64,000 bases of DNA from Candidatus Steffania adelgidicola (GCF_020541225.1 NZ_CP045889.1:1305542-1369541); one strand, 5' to 3'; shown: positions 21,583 through 32,339, counted from the first letter of the stretch. Notes: a model not told the origin generated them from the sequence alone. Numbers and translations: made by a program.

Positions 21583-22414
21583 GAAAACACTCCGATTCTT
21601 CTTCTAAAATAGCGCGCTCCGCTAGCACATTTGCTAACCGACAGTAATATTCAACGCTCAAGTTTTCCGCTCTCAGCGTTGCATCAATTCCCTGCTCCGC
21701 CAACTCTTTCTCGCTAAAATAATTACCTAGACTATTACGTAACGTCTTTCGTCGCTGACTAAACGCTAAATGAGTCACAGTAGCCAGTTTGCTTACATCA
21801 CGAACCCTAAAAGGTAGGCGAGTATAAGGGAGTAGCCGCACAACAGCTGAATTCACTTTTGGGACTGGTCGAAATGCGGTAGACGACACTTCGAGAATCG
21901 GAATAATCTGACAATAATACTGGGCCATCACGCTTAAACGACCGTAAGTCTTAGCATTCGGACTGGCTATCAGCCGGTTAACTACCTCTTTTTGCAGCAT
22001 AAAGTGCATATCGCGAATTACATGAGTATATCTGAAAAGATAAAACATAAGAGAGGTGGAAATATTGTAGGGCAAGTTACCAAATAATCGTAATGACTGA
22101 CCTAATTCAATAGATAGAGCAGCAAAATCAACAGTCATGGCATCCTGCTGTATGACATTAAGCGTAGAATGTAAAAAACGATGGTTAGCCAATAGGCGAG
22201 CTAAATCACGATCGAGCTCGATCACAGTCATAACGTCGACATACTTAGCGACCACCTCAGTCAGTGCACCTAGGCCGGGACCGATTTCCACGATCACTTG
22301 ACCAGAAAGAGGTTGTATGGCAGAAACAATAGCATTGATAATATATCGGTCATGTAAAAAAACCTGTCCGAAACGCTTGCGCAATATCCGTGACTTATGA
22401 ATACACTTATTCAT
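21575..22414 (-). CDS. rsmA: 16S rRNA (adenine1518/1519-N6) dimethyltransferase
   Basis: Dimethylates two adjacent adenines near the 3' end of 16S rRNA during 30S maturation. The 279 residues (E. coli 273) show the SAM-binding VEIGPGLGA (42-50), acidic [13 protein letters not shown], and catalytic FGNLPYNIS (111-119), then [12 protein letters not shown] and NQRRKT-like [13 protein letters not shown]. One odd point is the N-terminal motif FGQNFL, which reads FGQVFL (15-20): a normally polar motif residue has become valine. The start overlaps the end of the pdxA pseudogene by eight bases. Confidence 0.96.
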   Translation of the reverse strand: MNKCIHKSRILRKRFGQVFLHDRYIINAIVSAIQPLSGQVIVEIGPGLGALTEVVAKYVDVMTVIELDRDLARLLANHRFLHSTLNVIQQDAMTVDFAALSIELGQSLRLFGNLPYNISTSLMFYLFRYTHVIRDMHFMLQKEVVNRLIASPNAKTYGRLSVMAQYYCQIIPILEVSSTAFRPVPKVNSAVVRLLPYTRLPFRVRDVSKLATVTHLAFSQRRKTLRNSLGNYFSEKELAEQGIDATLRAENLSVEYYCRLANVLAERAILEEESECFHD

Positions 22415-23398
22415 GACAATGTTTAATCATTTTTATAACGAGATTCAGTGCCATTTTAATACTCGGAGCCTCCGCTTGTCCTGATCCGGCTAACTCAAGA
22501 GCAGTACCATGCTCAACAGAAGTACGAATAAAAGGTAGTCCAACTGCAATATTACCCGCTCGACTTAACCCCTGAAACTTCATTACTGGTAACCCCTGAT
22601 CATGATACATCGCCAGTATCGCATCTGCTTTTCGCAGATATTTCTGCTGAAATATCGTATCTTCAGGCAATGGACCAACAAGATTATATCATTTAGTTCG
22701 TAGCGCATTTAGGGTTGGTATCATTACCTCGATTTCTTCCCAGCCTATATAACTACCTTCACCGGCATGAGGATGAAGACCGCAGACATAAATACACGGC
22801 TGAACAATGCCAAATTCCTGCTGAAGTTCTTGGACTAGTATCATGAATACTTGATTTAGAGAATCACAAGTCATTACCTTTGAAACTGACTTCAAAGGTA
22901 AATGAGTGGTCGCTAGCGTAACTCGCAACGACTTACGGACTAACATCATAACAACCTGATTTCGATCACTGCGATGTGAAAAATATTCGGTATGGCCGCT
23001 AAATGATAGACCAATTTCATTAATAATACCTTTATGTACTAAACCAGTAAGTAACGCTTCGAACTCATTAGTGCAACAGGCGTCACAGGAACGAGCTAGA
23101 GTCGCCATAACATAATTACTATTAGCAGCGTTGAGATAGCCTGACACAACTAGCTCTAGGACATTAACCGTCAACACCGTCAGTTCTCCGGAAGGACACA
23201 GGGTAACTGATTGCTTTGGATGATAAAAATGTAACCGAAGTGGTAAATTAAGCTGATTAGCTCTTGCTATCAGCAGCAAGGGATCAGCACAAATGCCTAG
23301 TTCGACGGGCCAAGCATACTGAGCCAGTATGGCGATAAATCAGGTCCAATCCAAGCAGGTTCTCCGGGGGAGATAATAACACGTTGATTATTCAACAT
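22407..23398 (-). pseudogene. pdxA: 4-hydroxythreonine-4-phosphate dehydrogenase, inactivated
   Basis: In vitamin B6 synthesis PdxA oxidises 4-phosphohydroxy-threonine. The reading starts MLNNQRVIISPGEPAWIGPD at 23398, overlapping the surA stop as in E. coli. A one-base deletion near 23337 then shifts frame, and the next frame carries on as AQYAWPVELGICADP. A second lesion is an in-frame TGA at 22689-22691, after NALRTK and before [15 protein letters not shown]. The glycine of PAGIG is tryptophan. Yet all three expected metal-ligand histidines are visible ([21 protein letters not shown]), so the loss looks recent. The DNA persists inside the surA-rsmA transcription unit. Confidence 0.9.
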
Positions 23399-24695
23399 GA
23401 TTATCAATGATTTTTACATAAGCTGCTGTACGTTGCTCTTGTATCCACGCTTCTGTCTCTTCAGCAAACTTACGGTTAAAGAGCAATACATAGGCGCGCT
23501 CTTTCTTAGCAGATTCGCTTTTGTCTACGGGACTAGTCTCAAGCAGCTGAATGAGATGCCAGCCAAAAGAGGAGTGAACTGGAGTACTGATTTCCCCCTT
23601 TTTTAAATGTGTCACTACATTTCCTAATGCTGGATCAAACTCATTAACAGAGTTCCAGCCTAGATCACCGCCTAAGTTCATTGAACCTAAGTCTTCGGAG
23701 AACTGTTTAGCAGCGGCATTAAAGGTGATACGGCCGCTCTTAATTTGTGCTGCTACTACCTTCAGCTTTCTCAGAGCTTGCTGATCAGTCCTACCCACTG
23801 CAGTTCGTAAAAAAATATGCCGTGTATGAACTACCGTATCCGCTAATTTCTGATCACCCTCGCGTTTATTATTAACTTTTAAAATATGAAAACCAATAGC
23901 AGAACGAATCGGACCAACAATAGCACCTGTCTTCATACCTTTTAAAGATTCTCTAAAAAGAGAATCTAGCTCGTTAAATTTTCGCCACCCTATTAGGCCA
24001 CCCTTCTTCGCCTGTGGACTAGAAGAGTAAATTCTTGCTAACTTGCTAAAATCTGCACCATTCTTAATTTTTTTTACTAAAGATATCGCTACAGCTTCCA
24101 CTTGATCCTGCTGATCTTCCGTAGGGTTTTTGGGAAAATGGATTAAGATATGACTAAGATTAAATTCAGCAAAGTTATCCCTTTCCGCAGCAATCTGCCA
24201 TACTAGTGAATCTACCTCTTCCGGAAGAATTGTGATACGGTGTCGAATTTCAGCGTTACGTATCTCGGCAATTAGAATCTCTTGACGGATTTGATCGCGA
24301 TAAATCTCATAATCTATACCGTTATGCAATAATCGGCGACGTAGCTGATCAAGAGTCATATGCTGCTCAGCAGCTATATTGACCATTATTGTTTGATCTA
24401 GTTGTTTATCGCTGATTGCAGAGGTGCTATTAGCACTCTGAGCCAGTTGTAGAACGATATTGTTCATAATAAGTCGGTCTAGAATATTGCGATATAGCAT
24501 CGCTTTATCTGGTAGCGGTTGATTGGCATCTTGAGCGGCAAGTTTCATCGTAGTAAGCATGTGCTTGACATCGCTTTCCAAGATAACATCTTTATTAACC
24601 ACGACGAGAACTTTATCCAAAACCTGCGGCGCAGCGAAGGTGCCTTTAGTACATATACAAAGGATAAAGGCGAGGATAAACTTTCGTTTTTTCAT
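23388..24695 (-). CDS. surA: Periplasmic chaperone / peptidyl-prolyl isomerase SurA
   Basis: Escorts unfolded outer-membrane proteins, above all LptD, through the periplasm. The chosen start, MKKRKFILAFILCICTKGTF at 24695, gives a signal peptide with cleavage expected before APQVLDKV, as in E. coli; a longer in-frame start at 24755 adds 20 residues without homology. Of 435 residues (E. coli 428), the N-terminal chaperone domain shows VVVNKDVILESDV and ITILPEEVDSL. Two parvulin domains follow, with LSHILIHFP / GADFSKLA / GLIGWR and TRHIFLRT / GGDLGWN / PVHSSFGWHLIQ. An AGGAAC site precedes the start. It lies between lptD and the pdxA relic. Confidence 0.97.
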   Translation of the reverse strand: MKKRKFILAFILCICTKGTFAAPQVLDKVLVVVNKDVILESDVKHMLTTMKLAAQDANQPLPDKAMLYRNILDRLIMNNIVLQLAQSANSTSAISDKQLDQTIMVNIAAEQHMTLDQLRRRLLHNGIDYEIYRDQIRQEILIAEIRNAEIRHRITILPEEVDSLVWQIAAERDNFAEFNLSHILIHFPKNPTEDQQDQVEAVAISLVKKIKNGADFSKLARIYSSSPQAKKGGLIGWRKFNELDSLFRESLKGMKTGAIVGPIRSAIGFHILKVNNKREGDQKLADTVVHTRHIFLRTAVGRTDQQALRKLKVVAAQIKSGRITFNAAAKQFSEDLGSMNLGGDLGWNSVNEFDPALGNVVTHLKKGEISTPVHSSFGWHLIQLLETSPVDKSESAKKERAYVLLFNRKFAEETEAWIQEQRTAAYVKIIDNHVE

Positions 24696-24761
24696 ATCGT
24701 TCCTATATATATCAGTCGCGCATATGGATTTAATGTTTGTGTTTACATCAAACATGAACTA

Positions 24762-27107
24762 TTAAAACAGCAGACCGTGAGGTAGAATACCAGAACCCAG
24801 CATTTTATCTTGATCTGCTCCATGATTACTGCTCAAACCACGCAATTCGATATTAAATGAGATTTTCTTGTCATACTGGCTAATAGACGGGTTGTAGACC
24901 TGATTCCAACCAATAATTTTTCGCTCATAGCCCACATTCACACCCCAACAGCAGGTATTATATTGAAAAGCAATCTGCTGATCTGACGGATGATTTGCTT
25001 TGATATCGTAATAATACACTCCAACTAACGACCATTGGTGAGCCACCTGTAAACTAGCACTGAGTCCTACTTGCGAAATTCCCTGTTGATACCCGGGATG
25101 ATTCATGTCAGAAAATATCTGCTTAATATATTTCGAACTGGCATAACGGTAATTTAGTTGTAAGATACGATTTTGTTTACTCTGGTATTCCAATATCAGA
25201 TTGCCTAGTTCTACACTATTTAGATAAAAATCATATTGAAATCTCCCGCGAACTCCCCAGTCATTGCTGATATGGCAGTATCCATCTCCCGCCCATACTA
25301 CGCTGCCAGTCTTACCATAATGATTCCTATCACTAGTGGGATCACCAGTACGGGACCGTGAGAAGTTGTAAATTTGACCCAAGGAAGCGTTGAATCTCTC
25401 CATATGATTATCGTCATAAATTCGGGTTGTTATACCACTAGCCAATCGATTAGCAGAGGAGATACGGTCAAGACCACTATAAATACGATCTCGAAAAAGT
25501 CCTAAATAATCAGTTTCTAAGATGGTAGAATCATAAACTCCGATATCATTCTGATTTCGATAAAGCCTACAGAGATATCCGAGCCGCGGTTCAAGTGTTT
25601 GAGTATAGTTTATCCAGTGATCTATATCGCGTTCAAATAGCATCTTAGCATCGATTTTAAACTGTGGTAAAATGCGATGAACCGATCTTGTTAAATGGTG
25701 ACTGGTACTTGTATTGTTATTATAATAATGGATATTTTCCTGTTGATAATGAGTTGCCATAATCGCAGCTGCAGCATTCAGACTCCCACTGCTATTAGCT
25801 ATCAAAAAGTTCAGTGTAGGCTCGATATGTAATCGGATAGCTTCGGGGGCAGCATGGTTTTTAGCGTTACTAAATTTAACCACCTGACCAAATACTTTAA
25901 AATTAAACGGACCAGCAGTATTTTTATAATAGGTGAGATCCAGTTGAGGAGCTGCGCTATAAACATCTCTATTATTAACATCAAATACATGAAAGTGCTT
26001 ATAAGAAAAAATAATATCCCAGTTATCATGAGGATAACTAAAACTAAATTTTTGTGTAGTATATCCGTCTGTACTGTGGGCATAAGTTGAATAGAGATCA
26101 CGCAAATAGTTTGCATCGCTCACTTTAGTGTAGTCAACGTTAAAACTCCAGACCCGATTCATTACTCCATTCTGCCGCCAATAAAGCAACCACCGATCAT
26201 TTTTACTACTATGCTCGCTGCTATACATCTTATCTTTAGGAAGCCAATCTAATTCCACCAGCCCCGCGCCAACCTGACTCAGGTATCTGAATTCACTTTG
26301 TATTTGAATGCCTCGTTTACTCATGTAATTCGGTGTTATCGTAGCGTCATAGTTAATCGCTAAATTGAGATAGTAAGGTACACTAAACTCAAAGCCGTTA
26401 TTGCTGCCATATTTAGCATGCGTAATTAGAAAACCAGAACGACGCTTCCCACCCACGGGTATTTGTAAATATGGACTATAGAAAAGCGGTGTTTTTCTAA
26501 TTTGGAAACGCGCATTCCAAATCTCGGCTACCTTCTCTTCACGATCGTGAATCACCTTTGATCCTATCACGATCCAGCTGTCATCTCCCGGTAAACAGGA
26601 GGTAAAACTGCCATTTTCTAAGACTGTGTAGCGATTATGGCCACGTTGTTTTATAATGTCAGCATTACCACGGCCTTGCCGACCAAGCATCTGGTAATAC
26701 CCTTGATAAACATCAATATCTTTTGTTTCAAGATTACTCCAAGTTTTTGGACCCTGTAATTTAATCTCATCACTGTAATAATCAACATGTCCTGTAGCAA
26801 TGAGAGTACGAAATGAATGTTTGTTTTTATCTAGTTCTTTTTGAAGCTGAACTTCATCAGCCTTCAGTGTGTTATTCCCATGTTTCACAACTACATTACC
26901 ACTAAAAATTGCATATTTTGGATAATGTAGCGAAGTTTTATCCGCCTGAATATGTACCGGTAGCGTCTTAAGATCATTCTTGACCAGGCGTTTGCTATCA
27001 ATTGGTGTACCTACCGCGCATTTACCTGCTCGATTGGCTCGTAACTGCTCGCTATAGAAAATGCACCCGATTAGAAAAACCAGTAACGTAGATAAACGTT
27101 TTTTCAT
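24762..27107 (-). CDS. lptD: LPS-assembly outer-membrane protein LptD
   Basis: The 781-residue beta-barrel (E. coli 784) that, with LptE, inserts lipopolysaccharide into the outer leaflet. It begins with a signal peptide (MKKRLSTLLVFLIGCIFYSE, cleaved after QLRA). The periplasmic jellyroll follows (ADKTSLHYPKYAIFSGNVVV, KADEVQLQ), then GSFTSCLPGDDSW and the long barrel of alternating aromatic strands. The four cysteines used for the E. coli inter-domain disulfides are present: one near residue 31, one in TSCLPG, and the adjacent pair in NTCCWGVNVGYERK. A full-length LptD with SurA implies that a real outer membrane with LPS is kept. First gene of its unit; divergent from djlA. Confidence 0.97.
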   Translation of the reverse strand: MKKRLSTLLVFLIGCIFYSEQLRANRAGKCAVGTPIDSKRLVKNDLKTLPVHIQADKTSLHYPKYAIFSGNVVVKHGNNTLKADEVQLQKELDKNKHSFRTLIATGHVDYYSDEIKLQGPKTWSNLETKDIDVYQGYYQMLGRQGRGNADIIKQRGHNRYTVLENGSFTSCLPGDDSWIVIGSKVIHDREEKVAEIWNARFQIRKTPLFYSPYLQIPVGGKRRSGFLITHAKYGSNNGFEFSVPYYLNLAINYDATITPNYMSKRGIQIQSEFRYLSQVGAGLVELDWLPKDKMYSSEHSSKNDRWLLYWRQNGVMNRVWSFNVDYTKVSDANYLRDLYSTYAHSTDGYTTQKFSFSYPHDNWDIIFSYKHFHVFDVNNRDVYSAAPQLDLTYYKNTAGPFNFKVFGQVVKFSNAKNHAAPEAIRLHIEPTLNFLIANSSGSLNAAAAIMATHYQQENIHYYNNNTSTSHHLTRSVHRILPQFKIDAKMLFERDIDHWINYTQTLEPRLGYLCRLYRNQNDIGVYDSTILETDYLGLFRDRIYSGLDRISSANRLASGITTRIYDDNHMERFNASLGQIYNFSRSRTGDPTSDRNHYGKTGSVVWAGDGYCHISNDWGVRGRFQYDFYLNSVELGNLILEYQSKQNRILQLNYRYASSKYIKQIFSDMNHPGYQQGISQVGLSASLQVAHQWSLVGVYYYDIKANHPSDQQIAFQYNTCCWGVNVGYERKIIGWNQVYNPSISQYDKKISFNIELRGLSSNHGADQDKMLGSGILPHGLLF

Positions 27108-27294
27108 AAAGATCTTGCAGGTCTTTCAATATAAATACCACTATAGCGGCAAACACTGAGAAACTATATAACTCTCATTAGTGTTTCGATAATGTTAAAT
27201 CCAGACGTTTAACCGCACACTATTAGGTATAGCGTTAAATGACAGGTATGATAAAACAATTTTATACTGACGGCATAGATGAATTGAGGAGTAT

Positions 27295-28128
27295 ATGCGT
27301 TATTGGGGTAAAATTTTGGGCGTTCTTCTAGTGATTTTGTCAGGATTCGGGTTTTGGGCGCTAGTGCTCGCTCTGCTAATAGGATATATACTAGATAAAA
27401 CATGGAGCGCCCACCGGATGGGGCCCGATTCTTTTTCTGATCAACAAACCCGACAAGATATCTTTTTTTATACTACTTTTCAAGTGATGGGCCATTTAAG
27501 CAAATCTAAGGGACGGGTTACAGAAGCAGATATTCTACATGCTCATATGTTAATGACAAGGATGCAGCTAAATAACTCGCTACAAAATACCGCGCAGGAA
27601 GCCTTCCGAGAAGGGAAAAAACCTTATTTTCCACTGCGCAACCAGCTACGAAAGTTTCGCCAGGTTTGCTTTGATAACTTTGATCTTATTCGAATGTTTT
27701 TGGAAATCCAAATTCAGGCTGCTTTTGCGGATGGATTGCTACATCCTAAGGAGCGCCAGGTATTATATGTTATTGCTGAAGAACTTGGCATTAGCCGTGA
27801 ACAATTTCATCATTTCCTCAGCATCATTGAAGCGGGTTCACAGTTTAGTGGAAATCGTGATTCTCATCAGAGCCAGTATCGACCACGAGGACAACAACAG
27901 GAAGAAGAGAGACCCACCCTAGACGATGCCTGCAATGTACTCGGCGTTAGACTTCAAGACGATAGCTCAACCATTAAGCGCGCCTATCGCAAGCTTATGA
28001 GCGAGCACCATCCCGATAAGTTGGTAGCAAAAGGTTTACCATCAGAAATGATGGAGATAGCTAAACAAAAAACACAAGCTATCCAACTAGCTTATGACCT
28101 TCTGAAACGAGCGAAAGGATTTCGATAA
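27295..28128 (+). CDS. djlA: Membrane-anchored DnaJ-like co-chaperone DjlA
   Basis: An inner-membrane J-domain protein that stimulates DnaK. The 277 residues (E. coli 271) start [20 protein letters not shown], a single transmembrane segment with glycine-rich face. The TerB-like middle follows ([42 protein letters not shown]), then a glutamine-rich linker and the C-terminal J domain ([25 protein letters not shown] with the essential HPD). It is divergent from lptD across 187 bases, as in E. coli; rluA is not found downstream. Confidence 0.97.
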   Translation: MRYWGKILGVLLVILSGFGFWALVLALLIGYILDKTWSAHRMGPDSFSDQQTRQDIFFYTTFQVMGHLSKSKGRVTEADILHAHMLMTRMQLNNSLQNTAQEAFREGKKPYFPLRNQLRKFRQVCFDNFDLIRMFLEIQIQAAFADGLLHPKERQVLYVIAEELGISREQFHHFLSIIEAGSQFSGNRDSHQSQYRPRGQQQEEERPTLDDACNVLGVRLQDDSSTIKRAYRKLMSEHHPDKLVAKGLPSEMMEIAKQKTQAIQLAYDLLKRAKGFR

Positions 28129-29377
28129 CTGAGAGAAACTAGGCGTTGACTTACTCTTAAACACACGACTCCAGGCTATGTCTTGACTTCCTGTCAAGAA
28201 GTTCTATTCACCATTACTTCTATAAATTCTGGGGGTTATTTTATCTCTATTAAACCATTGTCACAATCCTCAATTATAGATCTGCATCTATAGCTATGAG
28301 ATCAATCTCATAAGTACTATACACATAGTAATTTCCATATGCATTTTATCATTCCTTTAATGCTATTCCATATTATTAAATGGCGGATAGCGATAGATTT
28401 AAATCGCGCTATATATCACGCTATTTCACAAAAATACACAAATTCAGCCTGTACTACCAGATTATCATATGAGCCATATCTATAAAAAGTCTTGCCTCAT
28501 AAGTTTTTATTTAACCTATCTGAATAGACACATTATATCCATATAAAAATAAAAAAAGACCTTTACTTTCAAGGTTGTATCACATATGTATAATGCATCC
28601 CTTATTTCGTGTCTATCTAATCCTGATGATGCAGTTCAGGAATGAACGAAAGACTATCAAAAAAATCTTCAAGAGAAAATTTTATCTAACTCTACTAGAG
28701 TACTTTTCTAATAAAAAATAGCATGATCCCTTAAAAAGGGAAAATATTAAGTCTGCTCAATCCTATTATAGGAATAATATAGTCCAGAAACCACGTCAGG
28801 ATTAGATCGCAATAGATCTACTATTATTTTTCCTAACCGCTTTAATCTTAAGCTCTTTTTACTGAACTACAAAGATGCAGTATCTGATCTTTAATACTCT
28901 CTATATTAACCCATATTTGCTATAAAGAAAATTATACACAAAAGCGATATGCAATAAATCCAGAATTTCCCTGCCTATTGAACAGCAGGAATCAAAAAAT
29001 ATTAAACATTATCTAGAGACTTACCAGAATCATCAGAAAAATATTTCACTCTGTATTGGATTCACATCTAATTGAAAAAATGGATATAATCAAGAAAAAA
29101 CGCTTCTTGAAATAAGAGTAACTATACTATTACTCCATGAATATGTAACTAAATTCAATACCCATAAATATTCTGTAATCATGCTTCTTTCATTATAATC
29201 AAGAGTGAATTTTTACAAAAAAAGATATTTCTCACCAAAATTATAAATTGAATTACATTCACTACAGGTTCCAAATTTTCTTTACCAATTCATGAAAAAT
29301 CAATGTCATTTATGGATGAATAACAATTCATACCACTATATCTCATATAATTTTCACCCTGCACGATTATAATTAAC
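28129..29377. other. Non-coding AT-rich stretch
   Basis: About 1.25 kb between djlA and gloB. No gene, tRNA, repeat or convincing terminator was recognised. It is probably eroded coding DNA. Confidence 0.65.
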
Positions 29378-30136
29378 TTATTTAAAAGAATCTTTTAATA
29401 GACGCATTTCTAAAAAAATACGCCATTCTTCTCCAGCGGAGGGATAATGATTTAATTTATCTTGTAACTTAATATCATGGCAACGTAAAAATGGATTGAT
29501 TAGACGCTCCATATACAGCGTGGTAGGTACGCTGGGTTTATTTTTAAACCGCAACGCCTTCATGGCACGTTGGTAACCTCTGATAACGCTATCGTTAGGT
29601 AATAAGGTAGAAGAAAAGTCTAAATTACTTATGGTATACTCATGCGCAGGACAGATGAGAGTTTCAGAAGGAAACTGGTTAATCTTCTGGACAGAATGAT
29701 ACATGCTTTTAGACATGCTCCTGCAAAATCGACCACAACCTGAAGAAAAAACTGTATCACCACAAAACAGCCAAGGTTTACTATAAAATCCAATATGTCC
29801 AGGTGTATGACCTGGTAACGCTATCACAGTGAAGCTGTGATTGAGTAATGTTAAGCTATCGCCTTCACTAACGATCCAAGTAGCCCCTTTTGAGTGTGTT
29901 TCTTCTGGACCATAGACAGGTAACAAGAAATGTTTTAGTAATTCGGGAATACCTTCTACATGATCTTGATGATTATGCGTTAATAAAATAGCGACAGGGC
30001 TTAGCTGGCGAGCAGTGAGCGCCTCTAATACAGGTTTTGCTTCTCCAGGATCCACGATCAAACATCGATTATCATCATTACATAAAAACCAAATGTAATT
30101 ATCCGATAATGCGGGAATACTGATAAGATTCATCAT
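29378..30136 (-). CDS. gloB: Hydroxyacylglutathione hydrolase (glyoxalase II)
   Basis: Splits S-lactoylglutathione to lactate and glutathione, the second step of methylglyoxal detoxification. The 252-residue product (E. coli 251) is a metallo-beta-lactamase-fold enzyme. It keeps THNHQDH for the HxHxDH metal motif (E. coli THHHHDH), PGHTPGH, CGDTVF and the late CPAHEY histidine. A second Met (30133) matches the E. coli start (MNLNSIP) and may be the real one. The stretch after CGRF differs from E. coli (RSMSKS for FEGTAS), so substrate fit may have drifted. It is followed upstream by a yafS relic and rnhA, the E. coli order. Confidence 0.94.
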   Translation of the reverse strand: MMNLISIPALSDNYIWFLCNDDNRCLIVDPGEAKPVLEALTARQLSPVAILLTHNHQDHVEGIPELLKHFLLPVYGPEETHSKGATWIVSEGDSLTLLNHSFTVIALPGHTPGHIGFYSKPWLFCGDTVFSSGCGRFCRSMSKSMYHSVQKINQFPSETLICPAHEYTISNLDFSSTLLPNDSVIRGYQRAMKALRFKNKPSVPTTLYMERLINPFLRCHDIKLQDKLNHYPSAGEEWRIFLEMRLLKDSFK

Positions 30137-30189
30137 TAACCTTAGTATGTTAGCGATAGTCCTTAGAAGAAGGACAAAGATAAAACTGG

Positions 30190-30730
30190 GAAAAACAATC
30201 AGACTATTGTCGTCCCTTTATCATGGGACGATATTCCCTGTTGGCCTTATTATCGTCAGGCACTAAAGTTCAATTTCAAAACGTTCTAGCCTAAAGTATT
30301 GGGTTGCATTTTCTCAAAATCGCCTTACTGAGCGCCGAGATAAATACTGGTAAATATACGATTTCTTACCAGAGACATATAGGACTTGCAGGAAATGTGA
30401 TAATAGTTGGTTTGTTATTATCCACAACCTTTAACCGTCTAAGTGTCTTAGCGCTTGGAAAATCGTCCTATTCTCTGCCAATATCAACTGTATATCAGGG
30501 CTATTATACACAACTACTTCTTTTAATTGACTTGGAGTAATTATTTTTTAAGTTTTATACCACACTCATCTACAGATATTACCGTAACACCAATAGGAAC
30601 GTCCGGGAATAATTATTCGCAGTCACTTCCTAGCACTCGTGTTGACTAAGTGTTATTTTTGCACGAACATGCACTTTTCTCTTAACTTAATACCCCTTAC
30701 AATAAAACTTCCTTTTACAACGTGTCAGCA
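30190..30730 (+). pseudogene. yafS: SAM-dependent methyltransferase YafS, relic
   Basis: Between gloB and rnhA, where E. coli has yafS on the same strand. One frame reads [20 protein letters not shown] then AL from 30200, matching the YafS N-terminus (QTVVAPDCWGDLPWGKLYRKAL), and hits a TAG at 30287. A frameshift follows, and from 30304 the reading LHFLKIALLSAEIN matches FHLLKIGNLSAEIN. Further on, IPLTIKLP near 30690 resembles the C-terminal IPLTLNP. No continuous reading frame is left. Synteny plus two colinear matches make the identification fairly firm. Confidence 0.75.
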
Positions 30731-30821
30731 CCTTATTCAACTAACTACTAATTAGTAGTATTCTTAAAAGAAGAACAGATCACGTTCAATCTTCTTAATT
30801 TTTGACTATTAACATTCTCGG

Positions 30822-31277
30822 TTAACATCTGATATCCTCTAACGTCGGATGAGATGCAGCGCTTCGAGCTAATTTATCACAACGTTCATTTTCCGGATGA
30901 CCAGCATGCCCCTTCAACCAATTCCATCGCAGAGTATGCGGTAGAATTGCCGTATCCAGGCGCTTCCATAGATCAACGTTTTTTAACGGTTTCTTATTTG
31001 CGGTTTTCCAGCCATACTTCTTCCAATTATGAATCCATTGAGTAATCCCTTGTTGGACATATTGGCTATCGGTACTCATGATTACTTCGCAGACATCCGT
31101 CAGCGCTTCCAATGCAATGATAGCGGCCATTAACTCCATTCGATTATTAGTGGTGAGATAATAACCAGCACTAAATATTTTTTCGCAATTCTGATAACGG
31201 ACTATAGCACCATAGGCGCCGGGTCCAGGATTACCTAAACACGAACCATCGATAAAAATCTGAACCTGTTTTCGCAT
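30822..31277 (-). CDS. rnhA: Ribonuclease HI
   Basis: Degrades the RNA strand of RNA-DNA hybrids (R-loops, primers). The 151-residue product (E. coli 155) keeps the catalytic carboxylates: Asp in [13 protein letters not shown], Glu in [10 protein letters not shown], Asp in STDSQYV and Asp in ENERCDKLA, plus the histidine of GHAGHPE. It loses only a few C-terminal residues. It is divergent from dnaQ with about 50 bases between start codons, exactly as in E. coli, so promoters probably overlap. Confidence 0.97.
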   Translation of the reverse strand: MRKQVQIFIDGSCLGNPGPGAYGAIVRYQNCEKIFSAGYYLTTNNRMELMAAIIALEALTDVCEVIMSTDSQYVQQGITQWIHNWKKYGWKTANKKPLKNVDLWKRLDTAILPHTLRWNWLKGHAGHPENERCDKLARSAASHPTLEDIRC

Positions 31278-31330
31278 CTTTGATAAACTTTCTCAATCTT
31301 AAAAAATCAAGTCTGACACAAATGAGCATT

Positions 31331-32089
31331 ATGAGCACTGATATTATACGACAGATCGTTTTGGATACTGAAACTACTGGAATAAATAAGTTAGGTATTC
31401 ACTACGAAGGCCATAGGATTATTGAAATCGGCGCGGTAGAAATTATCAATCGGCGACTAACAGGCAAACACTTTCATGTTTATCTAAAACCAGACCGGCT
31501 TATCGACTCTGAAGCTTTTGATGTACACGGTATTAACGACGCTTTTCTAGTAGATAAACCAACATTTTCCGAAGTGGCAGATGAGCTTCTAAATTTTATT
31601 TTGGGGTGTGAACTCGTAATTCATAACGCCCCCTTTGATATCGGTTTTATGAATTACGAGTTCGAGATGTTAAACCGCGGTATCGCCAAAATTGATACAT
31701 TTTGTAAGGTGACGGATACTCTTCTTCTAGCTCAAAAAATATTCCCGGGTAAGCGAAATAGTCTCGATGCACTCTGTGATCGCTATAGTATAAATAATAC
31801 TAAACGCACCTTTCATGGTGCTTTACTTGACGCCTCCATCCTGACAGATGTTTTTTTACTGATGACTGGTGGTCAGACCACCATGAAATTTTCAATGAAA
31901 GAGGAACCGTGGTCGAAAATAGAGGATGAAACCCCAAAAATACAGCGTATACAACAGATACGGGAACCTCTGAAAGTTATCCTCGCTAAAACGGATGAAA
32001 TTTTAGCTCATGAGCAACAATTAGATTTAATCCAGAAAAAAGGTGGACGTTGTTTATGGCGCATAAAAAAACCTAAGAAAATCAAGTAA
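31331..32089 (+). CDS. dnaQ: DNA polymerase III epsilon subunit (3'-5' proofreading exonuclease)
   Basis: Proofreads for the replicative polymerase. From MSTDIIRQIVLDTETTG the protein is 252 residues (E. coli 243). Exonuclease motifs are all present: ExoI VLDTETTG, ExoII VIHNAPFDIGFMNYE, ExoIII HGALLDA. The C-terminal polymerase-binding tail is kept (LDLIQKKGGRCLWR) and extended by a lysine-rich end (KKPKKIK) absent in E. coli. An upstream ATG at 31322 is possible; starts further upstream add residues without homology. Followed by tRNA-Asp, as in E. coli. Confidence 0.96.
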   Translation: MSTDIIRQIVLDTETTGINKLGIHYEGHRIIEIGAVEIINRRLTGKHFHVYLKPDRLIDSEAFDVHGINDAFLVDKPTFSEVADELLNFILGCELVIHNAPFDIGFMNYEFEMLNRGIAKIDTFCKVTDTLLLAQKIFPGKRNSLDALCDRYSINNTKRTFHGALLDASILTDVFLLMTGGQTTMKFSMKEEPWSKIEDETPKIQRIQQIREPLKVILAKTDEILAHEQQLDLIQKKGGRCLWRIKKPKKIK

Positions 32090-32219
32090 AAGTTGTTCAT
32101 ACGGTTAAAATACAAACAAGATGTTATCTTTACTAAAGATGATATTTAATTCATAAAAAGATTGACGTTAATAAGCTTTAACCGTATTATTTGTCTGGCT
32201 TTACTAAAAAGTAAAATGT

Positions 32220-32296
32220 GGTGCGGTAGTTCAGTCGGTTAGAATACTGGCCTGTCACGCCGGGGGTCGCGGGTTCGAGTCCCGTCCGCACCGCCA
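32220..32296 (+). tRNA. aspV: tRNA-Asp (GTC anticodon)
   Basis: A 77-base cloverleaf: GGTGCGG acceptor paired with CCGCACC, D arm AGTTCAGTCGGTTAGAA, anticodon loop CTGTCAC with anticodon GTC, T loop TTCGAGT, encoded CCA. The anticodon stem has shifted relative to E. coli (CTGGC/GCCGG for CCTGC/GCAGG) and includes one T-G pair. It sits 130 bases after dnaQ, the position of aspV in E. coli. Confidence 0.97.
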
Positions 32297-32305
32297 AATC
32301 TCTTC

Positions 32306-32339
32306 AAGCCCCCCATCTCAAAGCGGGGCTTATTTTATT
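32306..32339 (+). terminator. Intrinsic terminator after tRNA-Asp
   Basis: AAGCCCC and GGGGCTT pair around a 12-base loop and are followed by ATTTTATT, nine bases after the tRNA end. Clear stem and T-rich tail. Confidence 0.85.

Noticed and set aside
22689..22691. In-frame TGA in pdxA read as possible TGA recoding to tryptophan
   Set aside because: TGA is used as a normal stop elsewhere (thrL, carA), the equivalent residue is not Trp in E. coli PdxA, and the gene has a separate frameshift.
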